Part shown: positions 1-6,450 of the stretch, one piece after another
How positions within the stretch are numbered: position 1 is the stretch's first letter
Layout: each line of letters starts with the position of its first letter
Assembly: GCA_021157645.1 (NCBI GenBank)
Contig: JAGGWC010000028.1
Coordinates: 1-7,287 of the forward strand
DNA length: 7,287 nucleotides
Origin: Candidatus Cloacimonadota bacterium
Lineage (GTDB): Bacteria > Cloacimonadota > Cloacimonadia > Cloacimonadales > TCS61
Direction of reading: 5' to 3'
Notes under the pieces: model-generated
Seen by the model: only the letters and a program-made list of their open reading frames with translations
What the model was told of the DNA's origin: nothing
The model's database searches: none
Position numbers and translations under genes: made by a program

Positions 1-52
1 AGTTAAATTCCTGATAAATTTAGCAAGAAAAACTTATTTTGTTGAGATCGTT

Positions 53-520
53 CTAATCAGTGTTGTTCAGATAATATGCTATTACATTTAAAAGATTTAC
101 TTCTCCAATCACGTGTTTTTGTTTATCTACCACAGGCATTTCATTAGTTTTTTCTCGCATCATAATGGTTACCATTTCAGAAATTAATGAATCCTCATAT
201 ACAAAGACAGGCCTTGTGTTCATTATTTCCACAGCTTTCTGAGCAGTTGTATATTCCATGAAAGAACCAATCTTAAATGTTTCATTATCCTGCATCAAGC
301 TGAAAGTGGGAAACAAATATTGGATTATATTGTTCATTCGGATTGATCCGATAAGAACTTTCTCTTCATCAACAATATAGGCATGTCGCGAACGTGTATC
401 CACGATGATCTTTTCTAAAGCATCGCGGATACTGGTGGTCGGTGTAACAATAGCAGGATTTACATCGATCAGATTACTGATATCTTTAACTTTGGCATTT
501 GCTAGAAATTCTTCATTCAT
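53..520 (-). CDS. Stand-alone tandem CBS-domain protein (putative regulatory subunit)
   Basis: This 155-residue soluble protein consists almost entirely of two CBS domains. CBS1 spans roughly residues 17-70 and includes the strand-loop reading HAYIVDEEKVLIGSI. CBS2 spans roughly 97-152 and includes NEMPVVDKQKHVIGEV. About 25 residues separate them. CBS pairs (Bateman modules) usually bind adenine nucleotides such as AMP, ATP, SAM or c-di-AMP and gate an attached or partner enzyme or channel. No catalytic or DNA-binding domain is present, so a regulatory role is inferred. The start at 520 is preceded by AGAGGG on the minus strand with 4 nt between. The gene is last in the minus-strand operon, 9 nt after the antiporter stop, which suggests it senses a ligand for that antiporter. 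Positions 1-52 beyond its stop show no convincing terminator or gene. The CBS assignment is strong; ligand and partner are unknown. Confidence 0.88.
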   Translation of the reverse strand: MNEEFLANAKVKDISNLIDVNPAIVTPTTSIRDALEKIIVDTRSRHAYIVDEEKVLIGSIRMNNIIQYLFPTFSLMQDNETFKIGSFMEYTTAQKAVEIMNTRPVFVYEDSLISEMVTIMMREKTNEMPVVDKQKHVIGEVNLLNVIAYYLNNTD

Positions 521-529
521 TATTCCCTC

Positions 530-1783
530 TTATTTAATTTCGCCGGCTTTTTTCAAAGCGATCTTCGTTAGGATCGGTCCGATAATTTCAAAGAATATAC
601 AAGTTGCTGTGATCGTTGTTATCACAATGGAGCCAATCTCATCACCGATTGTTTTACCACTTACAGTATCAATGATCATTCCCATGCCTTTTATTTCCTG
701 CTTCAGCATCAGGCTCAAACCAATAGCTACTCCTGCTTGGGAAAGAATTCCCAGACCAATATAATTCTTAATATTTTTCTCTGCTTTTCCTACAACTGCT
801 CCTAAACGCGCACCACTAATCAAACCAAGAGAACGGCTAAAAATATAAATTACACCCAACACACCCAGAGATGGAAGAGCCTTTACGTGCAGATTTGCTC
901 CTGCCAGGGTGAAGAAAAGAATAAACAATAAAGGCAGGAGTAGGGGTAGTTTATCCTGGATGGCAGAGATCAAATTGCGAGGTTGAGTATTCACAATAAC
1001 CATACCGATGATCATATTTGTGAGAATGAGGGAAAGATGTAAAAGTTGGCAAAAACCGCAAGCGATCAGCACAAAACCGATTGTAAGGATAAGAACATCG
1101 TTGGTATTTTTTAATTTTCTTCCCAAAATAGCATAAAATATTGAAATCACCGATGCTACAATAAAGCTGATCAGAATCTCTTTTAGCGGGTAAAGGATCG
1201 TTTGCAAAAGACCCGCTGAAGCTACACCAGTTTGAGTTAAGAGAATGTCTTTAACTACAACAAGGGTAAAACCGAAAATAATAATACCAAGACCATCGTC
1301 AAATCCAACCACAGCATAAAGAGCTTTGGTTAGATTTCCCCGCGCTTTGAATTCCTGAATCACAGCCACAGTTCCGGCTGGAGCACTAGCGGGAGCAATG
1401 GCAGCAAAAACCAGAGATAAAGCTAAATCATGCGTGAGAAAATAAAGGAATAAAAATACCAGAATAAATGTCCCAAATGATTCGAAGATGATGATGTAAA
1501 TTATGCTTCTTCCCAGTTTTTTTAAAGTTTTGAGATTGAGTTCTAAGCCTATACTAAGAGCTACAAAGCCTAAAGCAATATCTGGTATGAATACAAGCTT
1601 TTCCTGCATGTTATCGGTCAAAAAATTAAAACCTGACGGTCCCATAATTACTCCCAGAATCATATAGCCGATAATGGCAGGGAGTTTAAGATAGCGCATA
1701 TTTCGACCAAAATAAAATCCGATAATCGTGATCATACCGAAAATTAATAAAATTGGAATATTATAGTTATGTATATGTTCCAT
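530..1783 (-). CDS. CPA2-family cation:proton antiporter (Na+/H+ or K+/H+ exchanger, Kef/NapA-like), no RCK domain
   Basis: This 417-residue integral membrane protein has about 12 hydrophobic segments from residue 9 to 410. The N-terminal motif LPAIIGYMILGVIMGPSG (residues 34-51) is typical of the Kef/NapA branch of cation:proton antiporters. The ion-binding Asp-Asp pair is at D162-D163 in GFDDGLGI. In characterised CPA2 members this pair goes with electrogenic exchange, whereas CPA1 members have Asn-Asp. The TM4-like segment IAPASAPAGTVAV (129-141) fits the unwound helix of the family. The likely role is Na+ or K+ extrusion against H+; the cation cannot be read from the sequence. The protein ends soon after the last helix, so the TrkA-N/RCK domain of KefB/KefC is absent. 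Control may instead come from the separately encoded EIIA/PII-like and CBS proteins on either side, each 9 nt away. The upstream Shine-Dalgarno is weak (AGG), which would suit translational coupling to the preceding gene. Confidence 0.93.
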   Translation of the reverse strand: MEHIHNYNIPILLIFGMITIIGFYFGRNMRYLKLPAIIGYMILGVIMGPSGFNFLTDNMQEKLVFIPDIALGFVALSIGLELNLKTLKKLGRSIIYIIIFESFGTFILVFLFLYFLTHDLALSLVFAAIAPASAPAGTVAVIQEFKARGNLTKALYAVVGFDDGLGIIIFGFTLVVVKDILLTQTGVASAGLLQTILYPLKEILISFIVASVISIFYAILGRKLKNTNDVLILTIGFVLIACGFCQLLHLSLILTNMIIGMVIVNTQPRNLISAIQDKLPLLLPLLFILFFTLAGANLHVKALPSLGVLGVIYIFSRSLGLISGARLGAVVGKAEKNIKNYIGLGILSQAGVAIGLSLMLKQEIKGMGMIIDTVSGKTIGDEIGSIVITTITATCIFFEIIGPILTKIALKKAGEIK

Positions 1784-1792
1784 TATTATAAC

Positions 1793-2617
1793 CTAGATAT
1801 TCAAGGAACCATTTAAATAATAAATATCCTGAACAAAATATAACAATCCAGGATCAGTTTGACTTTTTTCAATTAACATATTTAATTTTTTGGCTGTATC
1901 ATTTACAAAAGATTTGCGTACAATAGCAGTGATCACTCTATTTTGCTGCGGTTGATTTTCATGCCAGAACATAGAAAAAAGAGGCATCTTGTAGAGATAT
2001 TTACTGGCATTTTCTGCTTCCACAATATAAAAATTACAATCCTCGATACTCGTGAAAATATCAAGAATTTCTTCAAAACACTGTTCATATTTATCATTGT
2101 TCTGTACTACCACCTGAAAAAGCTGATAAACATTTTGTTCTTCCAGCTTTTCTTTATCCAGAGTGTGCCTTAAGAAAGTTTCTCTAATAGCATTTGGAGA
2201 ATTTGCCAATAGTAATTTATTGATGTTATCCTGATTGCGCAGATAATTGGAAATAGTACTTAAAATACGTAAATGTTGAGTTTTATGCGAAGAAGGTGCA
2301 ATGATGAAAACGAAGATTTTTGTCAGTTTTTTATCAAGAGAATCAAATTCAACTCCCTCGGAGACAATCAGAATTCCCAGAATAAAATCAGAAATTCCTT
2401 CCATAGCACAATGCGGAATGGCAATTTGATTGCTAAATCCTGTTGAACCGAGTTTCTCACGAGTTTGCAACGATTCATAGATTTTTTCTTCGCTATATTT
2501 TTGCAGAATCGGATTTTTCGCTGCTAAATGAGCAATTATTTTAAGAACCGATTTCTTATCTGGTACCGATTGTTTGATGTCTATACAAATTTCCTGCAAC
2601 ATTTTCTCCATTGTCAT
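1793..2617 (-). CDS. PTS EIIA (PTS_EIIA_2/EIIANtr-type) domain protein with C-terminal PII-like domain
   Basis: With the start at 2617 the protein has 274 residues and no membrane segment. Residues about 1-150 form a PTS EIIA type-2 domain. It has the motif QIAIPHCAMEGISD, with the predicted phosphorylation site at H69, and the later family segment HLRILSTISNYLRN (115-128). EIIANtr-like proteins accept phosphate from HPr-type proteins and often regulate rather than import sugar; E. coli PtsN acts on K+ transport through TrkA and KdpD. Residues about 160-274 form a second alpha/beta domain. Its pattern (FEEILDIFTSIEDCNFYIVE, then MPLFS, then PGLLYFVQDIYYLNG) resembles PII-like proteins encoded beside Na+/H+ antiporters. 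That assignment is from pattern memory and less certain. No EIIB, EIIC or sugar gene is nearby, so a regulatory role for the adjacent antiporter is inferred. An ATG at 2662 would add 15 residues (MRNLYILIFKRKEDV) that would include the ribosome binding site, so it was not used. This is the first gene of the operon. Confidence 0.85.
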   Translation of the reverse strand: MTMEKMLQEICIDIKQSVPDKKSVLKIIAHLAAKNPILQKYSEEKIYESLQTREKLGSTGFSNQIAIPHCAMEGISDFILGILIVSEGVEFDSLDKKLTKIFVFIIAPSSHKTQHLRILSTISNYLRNQDNINKLLLANSPNAIRETFLRHTLDKEKLEEQNVYQLFQVVVQNNDKYEQCFEEILDIFTSIEDCNFYIVEAENASKYLYKMPLFSMFWHENQPQQNRVITAIVRKSFVNDTAKKLNMLIEKSQTDPGLLYFVQDIYYLNGSLNI

Positions 2618-2622
2618 AACAT

Positions 2623-2629
2623 CCTCCTT
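2623..2629 (-). promoter_or_regulatory. Shine-Dalgarno site fixing the EIIA/PII gene start
   Basis: On the minus strand this reads AAGGAGG, a perfect anti-16S match, ending 5 nt before the ATG at 2617 and 11 nt before a second in-frame ATG at 2611. The spacing favours 2617 and argues against the longer reading frame opening at 2662, which would translate through the site. Confidence 0.8.
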
Positions 2630-2656
2630 GCGCTTAAAGATTAAAATGTACAAATT

Positions 2657-2666
2657 TCTCATGAGA
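2657..2666. promoter_or_regulatory. Perfect 10-bp palindrome in the divergent intergenic region (possible operator)
   Basis: TCTCATGAGA is its own reverse complement. It lies 40 nt upstream of the EIIA/PII start, where the promoter of the minus-strand operon would be expected. No convincing -35/-10 pair was found there; a TTTACA on the minus strand at 2678-2673 is the nearest -35-like hexamer. A 10-bp palindrome can occur by chance, so operator function is only a suggestion. Confidence 0.25.
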
Positions 2667-2791
2667 TTTATATGTAAAGAACATTTTGAAAAACCTAAAA
2701 TTTATAAACCAAGTCTAACTTCTAAAAAATAATTTCGAATAATAACATTTGCATAAAGCTAAATGAAATTACAAGTCTACTTTACTTTAAT

Positions 2792-2822
2792 TTGACACAA
2801 ATAACTTTAATAATTATTTAAT
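2792..2822 (+). promoter_or_regulatory. Candidate sigma70-type promoter for the SLC12-family transporter gene
   Basis: A perfect -35 hexamer TTGACA (2792-2797) is followed by two imperfect -10 candidates: TATTTA (2815-2820) at 17-nt spacing, and TTTAAT (2817-2822, 5 of 6 consensus bases) at 19-nt spacing. Either would start transcription at about 2827-2829, practically on the ATG at 2829. The gene has no Shine-Dalgarno, which would agree with a leaderless or nearly leaderless mRNA. The region is very AT-rich, so hexamer matches are cheap. An overlapping alternative (TTTAAT at 2806-2811) would give a leader of only about 11 nt. Confidence 0.4.
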
Positions 2823-2828
2823 GCATGT

Positions 2829-5057
2829 ATGGAAAATGAAATTAATGTTGATGATCAAAATATACCTGTCGTAGAGAAATTCGGGACATTCTTGGGAGTA
2901 TATACACCAAGTGTACTCACGATTCTCGGACTTGTAATGTACCTCCGTTTTGGCTGGGTTCTAGGAAATGTGGGACTTGGGTTTACATTGTTAATCGTTC
3001 TATTAGCTAGTTCTATTACCTTTATCACTGCACTCAGCGCTTCAGCAATTGCAACAAATATGCACGTTGGTGTAGGTGGAGAATACTATATGATTTCCCG
3101 CAGTTTAGGTTTGGAACTTGGTGGTGCTATTGGAATCCCTCTCTATTTATGCAGAACACTCAGTATCACCTTTTACAGTTTCGGTCTTGCAGAAGCAGTT
3201 ATGATATTCTGGCCAGCTACTCTGGGAATTATGCCTGCACACATGATACAGATAATAACTGCTGTTATCATCGTGGGAATTACAATACTTTCCGGCAAAA
3301 GTGCTGCACTTACGCTCAAATTGCAAATCCCCATTTTGATTGCTGTTGGATTATCCATATTAGCATTACTTATTGGTGCTTTAACTGGAAGTTCACAAAC
3401 TCCTGAAATGACAATAACGCTTCGAACAGCACCAAAAGGTTTTTGGTATGTGTTTGCAGTTTTCTTCCCGGCTGTTACTGGTTTTACTGCTGGTATCGGC
3501 ATGAGTGGTGATTTAAAAGATCCACGAAAATCCATATCAAAAGGGACTCTATTAGCAGTTGGCACAGGGTTACTTATCTATTTATTTATTCCACTTATTT
3601 TGGCTTTCACCAGTAAAATAAGTCCAGAAGGTCTGGCGTCTGCCGGAGTAGAAACTTGGAGCAAAATTGCCATTTTTGGCTCTTTACTTATTGTTCCCGG
3701 TATATTTGGTGCGATTCTTTCTTCTGCTTTTGGCAGTGTTTTGGGAGGTCCTAGAGTTCTGCAGTCACTCGCTCAAGATAGACTGGCTCCTTCCATCCTA
3801 GCAAAGCTTTCTAAAACCGGACAACCTACTATTTCTACATGGATCAGTGGTGTTATTGCCTTGATTGCTGTTGCTCTAGGTGATTTGAATACAGTTGCTG
3901 AATTTGTTACTATTCTCTTCCTCACTCTTTATGTTATGATTAATTTTAGTGCAGCTATAGAAAACCTAACCGGCGATGCTTCCTATCGACCAAAAATAAA
4001 AGTTCCCTGGTTTGTATCGTTGCTTGGTTCCTTTGGAGCAATTGCAGTGATGTTCCTGATCAGCCCCATAGCATGTATTTTGGCAATTGCTTTTGAGATC
4101 ATCTTATTCTTGGTTTTGCGAAAACGTTCAATGCAAAAAGAATGGGGTGATGTAAGAGCAGGATTTTGGAGAACTCTTGCCCGTTTTGCCCTCTTAAAAT
4201 TGAAAAAACATGCAAATGATCCACGTAACTGGCGACCTAATATTCTGGTTTTTGCCGGTGATGTGAAAAAGCGCTTGCCACTGGTACAATTGGCAAACTA
4301 TTTAAATCAACGCCGCGGGATATTAACTGTATGCAACATGATAATCGGTAATCTAAAAAGGAATGAAATCAACATTAAAAAAGAAACTGAAAAGATGAAC
4401 GAAGTTTTAGATCAAGCTGGGATATTAGCTTTTAATGAAGTAAATGTTGTTTCTATGTTTGAGAGTGGAACAATAAATATTACTCAGGCTAATGGTATCG
4501 CCGGTCTGCATTCCAATACAATCATGTTTGGATGGTCAGACAAAAGAAAGCGAATGATCTCAATGCTCAAAACAATCCGGACAATTTCAGGATTACATAA
4601 AAGTTCATTACTGGTTCGAATAAATAAATTACCTGAATTATCCAGTCGGAACAGAATGGACATTTGGTGGCGTGGTAAACACAGCAATGGTGATTTGATG
4701 CTTTTACTAGCATATTTACTTAGCTTAAACAATGAATGGAAAAACGCAAAGATCCTAATTCATACAATCATTCTGAGAGAAGAGGATCGTGAATTCATGA
4801 CGAAAAATGTACAGGATATGATCGATGAAGTGCGCATTAAAGCAGAACCAAAAATTATTATAAAACCTCAAGATAAATCTGTTACCGAAATAATTCATGA
4901 GCACAGCAAAAATGCAAATGTTGTCTTTATGGGATTAAAACTTCCATCTGATGGTGAAGAAAAAGATTATGTAGCTAGGTTGGAAGAACTTTCCGATGGA
5001 TTGGAAACAACTGTTTTTGTACGTAATGCAGAAGAATTCGCCGGTGAAATGATTTAA
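2829..5057 (+). CDS. Cation-chloride cotransporter homologue (SLC12/CCC family, APC superfamily), NKCC-like binding sites
   Basis: This 742-residue protein has a membrane domain of about 12 helices (residues about 18-430) and a cytosolic domain (about 436-742). Family motifs are clear: GVYTPSVLTILGLVMYLR in TM1, GGEYYMISRSLG (83-94), and VFFPAVTGFTAGIGMSGDL (211-229). The C-terminal domain carries NWRP (467-470), the MDIWW motif (610-614, IDVWW in animal NKCCs) and IIHEHSKNANVVFMGL (688-703). By eye alignment to NKCC1, the K+ site keeps the TM3 tyrosine (Y86 or Y87), P214 and T217. The Na+ site keeps A295, S298 and S299. The Cl- site keeps G218 and Y368. The TM1 asparagine is replaced by T31. 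The Ser pair, lost in KCCs, suggests Na+-coupled K+ and/or Cl- import; actual substrates are inferred. The long eukaryotic N-terminal phospho-regulatory region is absent. ATG 2829 is the first start after an in-frame stop and lacks a Shine-Dalgarno. It is transcribed away from the antiporter operon. Confidence 0.93.
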   Translation: MENEINVDDQNIPVVEKFGTFLGVYTPSVLTILGLVMYLRFGWVLGNVGLGFTLLIVLLASSITFITALSASAIATNMHVGVGGEYYMISRSLGLELGGAIGIPLYLCRTLSITFYSFGLAEAVMIFWPATLGIMPAHMIQIITAVIIVGITILSGKSAALTLKLQIPILIAVGLSILALLIGALTGSSQTPEMTITLRTAPKGFWYVFAVFFPAVTGFTAGIGMSGDLKDPRKSISKGTLLAVGTGLLIYLFIPLILAFTSKISPEGLASAGVETWSKIAIFGSLLIVPGIFGAILSSAFGSVLGGPRVLQSLAQDRLAPSILAKLSKTGQPTISTWISGVIALIAVALGDLNTVAEFVTILFLTLYVMINFSAAIENLTGDASYRPKIKVPWFVSLLGSFGAIAVMFLISPIACILAIAFEIILFLVLRKRSMQKEWGDVRAGFWRTLARFALLKLKKHANDPRNWRPNILVFAGDVKKRLPLVQLANYLNQRRGILTVCNMIIGNLKRNEINIKKETEKMNEVLDQAGILAFNEVNVVSMFESGTINITQANGIAGLHSNTIMFGWSDKRKRMISMLKTIRTISGLHKSSLLVRINKLPELSSRNRMDIWWRGKHSNGDLMLLLAYLLSLNNEWKNAKILIHTIILREEDREFMTKNVQDMIDEVRIKAEPKIIIKPQDKSVTEIIHEHSKNANVVFMGLKLPSDGEEKDYVARLEELSDGLETTVFVRNAEEFAGEMI

Positions 5058-5091
5058 AAACAAATTGTTAATATTATTAATAAAAAGTTTT

Positions 5092-5096
5092 GGAGG
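5092..5096 (+). promoter_or_regulatory. Shine-Dalgarno site for the Zn-ribbon gene
   Basis: GGAGG ends 4 nt before the ATG at 5101. It selects this start over an in-frame TTG at 5065, which would add 12 residues (MLILLIKSFGGN) encoded across the site itself. Confidence 0.75.
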
Positions 5097-5100
5097 AAAT

Positions 5101-5310
5101 ATGAATGACTCAAGATATGTATGTCCAAAATGTGGAAATACTCAATATGAAACGGATGAATTCCGTGCAACCGGTGGAATGTTCAGTAAAATTTTTGATG
5201 TTCAGAATAAAAAATTCACAACAGTAATCTGCACTCGCTGTAAATATACCGAGATCTATAAAGTTGATTCCAGCACTCTCGGAAATATCTTTGATTTCTT
5301 TACTAATTAG
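5101..5310 (+). CDS. Small zinc-ribbon protein (DUF2082/PF09855-like)
   Basis: This 69-residue protein has two CxxC knuckles, C8-P-K-C11 and C44-T-R-C47, separated by 32 residues. Such an arrangement binds one structural zinc. The text YVCPKCGNTQYETDEFRATG and the TTVICTRCKYTEIYK region resemble the DUF2082 family (annotated as nucleic-acid-binding Zn-ribbon proteins), whose function is unknown. The length is normal for that family and there is no other domain. The gene sits 43 nt after the cotransporter stop and 9 nt before the dehydrogenase, so it probably shares a transcript with the latter. Whether transcription continues from the cotransporter gene is unclear; no terminator was seen in the AT-rich 43-nt gap. 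A functional link to lysine metabolism or ion transport cannot be claimed. Confidence 0.82.
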   Translation: MNDSRYVCPKCGNTQYETDEFRATGGMFSKIFDVQNKKFTTVICTRCKYTEIYKVDSSTLGNIFDFFTN

Positions 5311-5319
5311 GACAAGAAG

Positions 5320-6450
5320 ATGAATAAAATAGTCGTTCTCGGTGCAGGAATGGTAGGCAGAGCAATTGCTATAGATCTGGCTAAAAAGCACAATGTTGTA
5401 TCAGCTGATATTTGTGAAGAAAGTTTAAAAAAATTAGAAGCAATCGAAAATATTAAAACAATAAAAAGTGACTTATCTAACAAAAAAATTGTTAAGAAAA
5501 TAATCAAAGATTCTGATCTTGTTGTGAATGCTGCTCCTGGTTTCATGGGATTTGAAACATTGAAGACAATAATAGAATCCGGCAAAGATGTGGTTGATAT
5601 TGCCTTCTTCCCTGAAGATGTCTTGCAACTTGATGATCTAGCAAAAAAGCATAAAGTTACAGCCATAATGGATTGCGGTGTTGCACCTGGCATGAGTAAT
5701 GCAATCTTGGGTTACCACAACACAAAAATGATTGTTGAAGATTTTGAATTTTATGTTGGTGGACTTCCACAAATAAGAACTCTTCCTTTTCAATATAAAG
5801 CGCCTTTCTCACCTATTGATGTTATCGAGGAATATATCCGTCCTGCACGATTTGTGGAAAATGGAAAGACAGTTATCAAACCTGCCTTATCTGACACTGA
5901 GTTGATTGAGTTTGAAAACGTGGGAACTCTGGAAGCATTCAATACAGATGGTTTACGTTCACTTATCAAAACGATGAAAATTACCAATATGAAAGAGAAA
6001 ACTCTTCGGTATCCGGGTTATATTGATCAAATTAAATTGCTCAAAGATTACGGTTTCTTCCAAACTAAAGAAATAGAAATTGATGGGAAACAAATTCGTC
6101 CAATCGACCTGACATCCAAACTTCTGATCTCAAAATGGAAGCTGGAAGATGATGAACCAGAATTTACTATTATGAAAATAATTATTTCAGGAATTGAAAA
6201 TGACAAAAAAGTAAAATACATTTATGAACTTTTTGACAAATTTGATACAAAAACTCAAACATCATCTATGGCTCGAACAACAGGATATGCTTGTACATCC
6301 GCAGTTGAACTTGTGTTAAATGGAAATTATACAGAAAAAGGATTGTTTCCACCTGAATTCGTAGGTGCAAAAAATGATTGTTTAAAAAAAATGTTGGCAT
6401 ATCAAAAGGATAGAAATATAATTTATAAGGTTTCGAGAAAGGAAAATTAA
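5320..6450 (+). CDS. Saccharopine dehydrogenase family oxidoreductase, L-lysine 6-dehydrogenase-like
   Basis: This 376-residue cytosolic enzyme opens with a Rossmann fold. VVLGAGMVGRA gives the GxGxxG dinucleotide loop (G8, G10, G13), and an acidic D30 at the end of the second strand favours NAD+ over NADP+. The segments MDCGVAPGMSNAILGYH (117-133), FYVGGLP (144-150), LEAFNTDG (204-211) and LRYPGYIDQIKLL (229-241) match the pattern of L-lysine 6-dehydrogenase (EC 1.4.1.18). That enzyme oxidatively deaminates lysine to allysine, which cyclises to piperideine-6-carboxylate. Saccharopine-forming or -cleaving enzymes and carboxynorspermidine synthase share the fold and are alternatives; the length and the C-terminal SMARTTGYACTSAVE segment fit the lysine enzyme best. 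The start at 5320 has AGGA at 5309-5312, overlapping the upstream stop codon, 7 nt before the ATG. Its stop overlaps the next ATG by 1 nt (TAATG), indicating tight coupling to the DMT transporter. Confidence 0.87.
   Translation: MNKIVVLGAGMVGRAIAIDLAKKHNVVSADICEESLKKLEAIENIKTIKSDLSNKKIVKKIIKDSDLVVNAAPGFMGFETLKTIIESGKDVVDIAFFPEDVLQLDDLAKKHKVTAIMDCGVAPGMSNAILGYHNTKMIVEDFEFYVGGLPQIRTLPFQYKAPFSPIDVIEEYIRPARFVENGKTVIKPALSDTELIEFENVGTLEAFNTDGLRSLIKTMKITNMKEKTLRYPGYIDQIKLLKDYGFFQTKEIEIDGKQIRPIDLTSKLLISKWKLEDDEPEFTIMKIIISGIENDKKVKYIYELFDKFDTKTQTSSMARTTGYACTSAVELVLNGNYTEKGLFPPEFVGAKNDCLKKMLAYQKDRNIIYKVSRKEN

Noticed and set aside
405..764. Plus-strand frame of 119 codons across the CBS and antiporter genes
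   Set aside because: It overlaps two well-supported genes on the other strand. Its hydrophobic residues mirror the antisense of the antiporter's membrane helices.
2618..2662. Longer N-terminus for the EIIA/PII protein starting at the ATG at 2662
   Set aside because: The 15 extra codons run through a perfect AAGGAGG that is ideally spaced for the ATG at 2617, and the extra residues do not resemble EIIA N-termini.
2821..2874. Short 17-codon upstream ORF (ATG at 2821) overlapping the transporter start
   Set aside because: It has no Shine-Dalgarno, and if the predicted promoter is right it would lie at or before the transcript start. It is most likely chance.
3173..3565. Long antisense frame inside the SLC12-type gene (130 codons)
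   Set aside because: It is a shadow frame of a strongly supported gene, with no family resemblance and no ribosome binding site of note. The same applies to the antisense frames at 4484-4732, 5307-5693 and 6266-6583.
5065..5100. TTG start at 5065 for the Zn-ribbon gene
   Set aside because: It would translate through the GGAGG site at 5092-5096, and the added residues are not part of the Zn-ribbon. ATG 5101 is well supported.
5058..5100. Terminator or promoter in the gap after the SLC12-type gene
   Set aside because: Only a weak AT-rich TTAAT/ATTAA symmetry is present. There is no GC stem with a T-tract and no -35/-10 pair with acceptable spacing.
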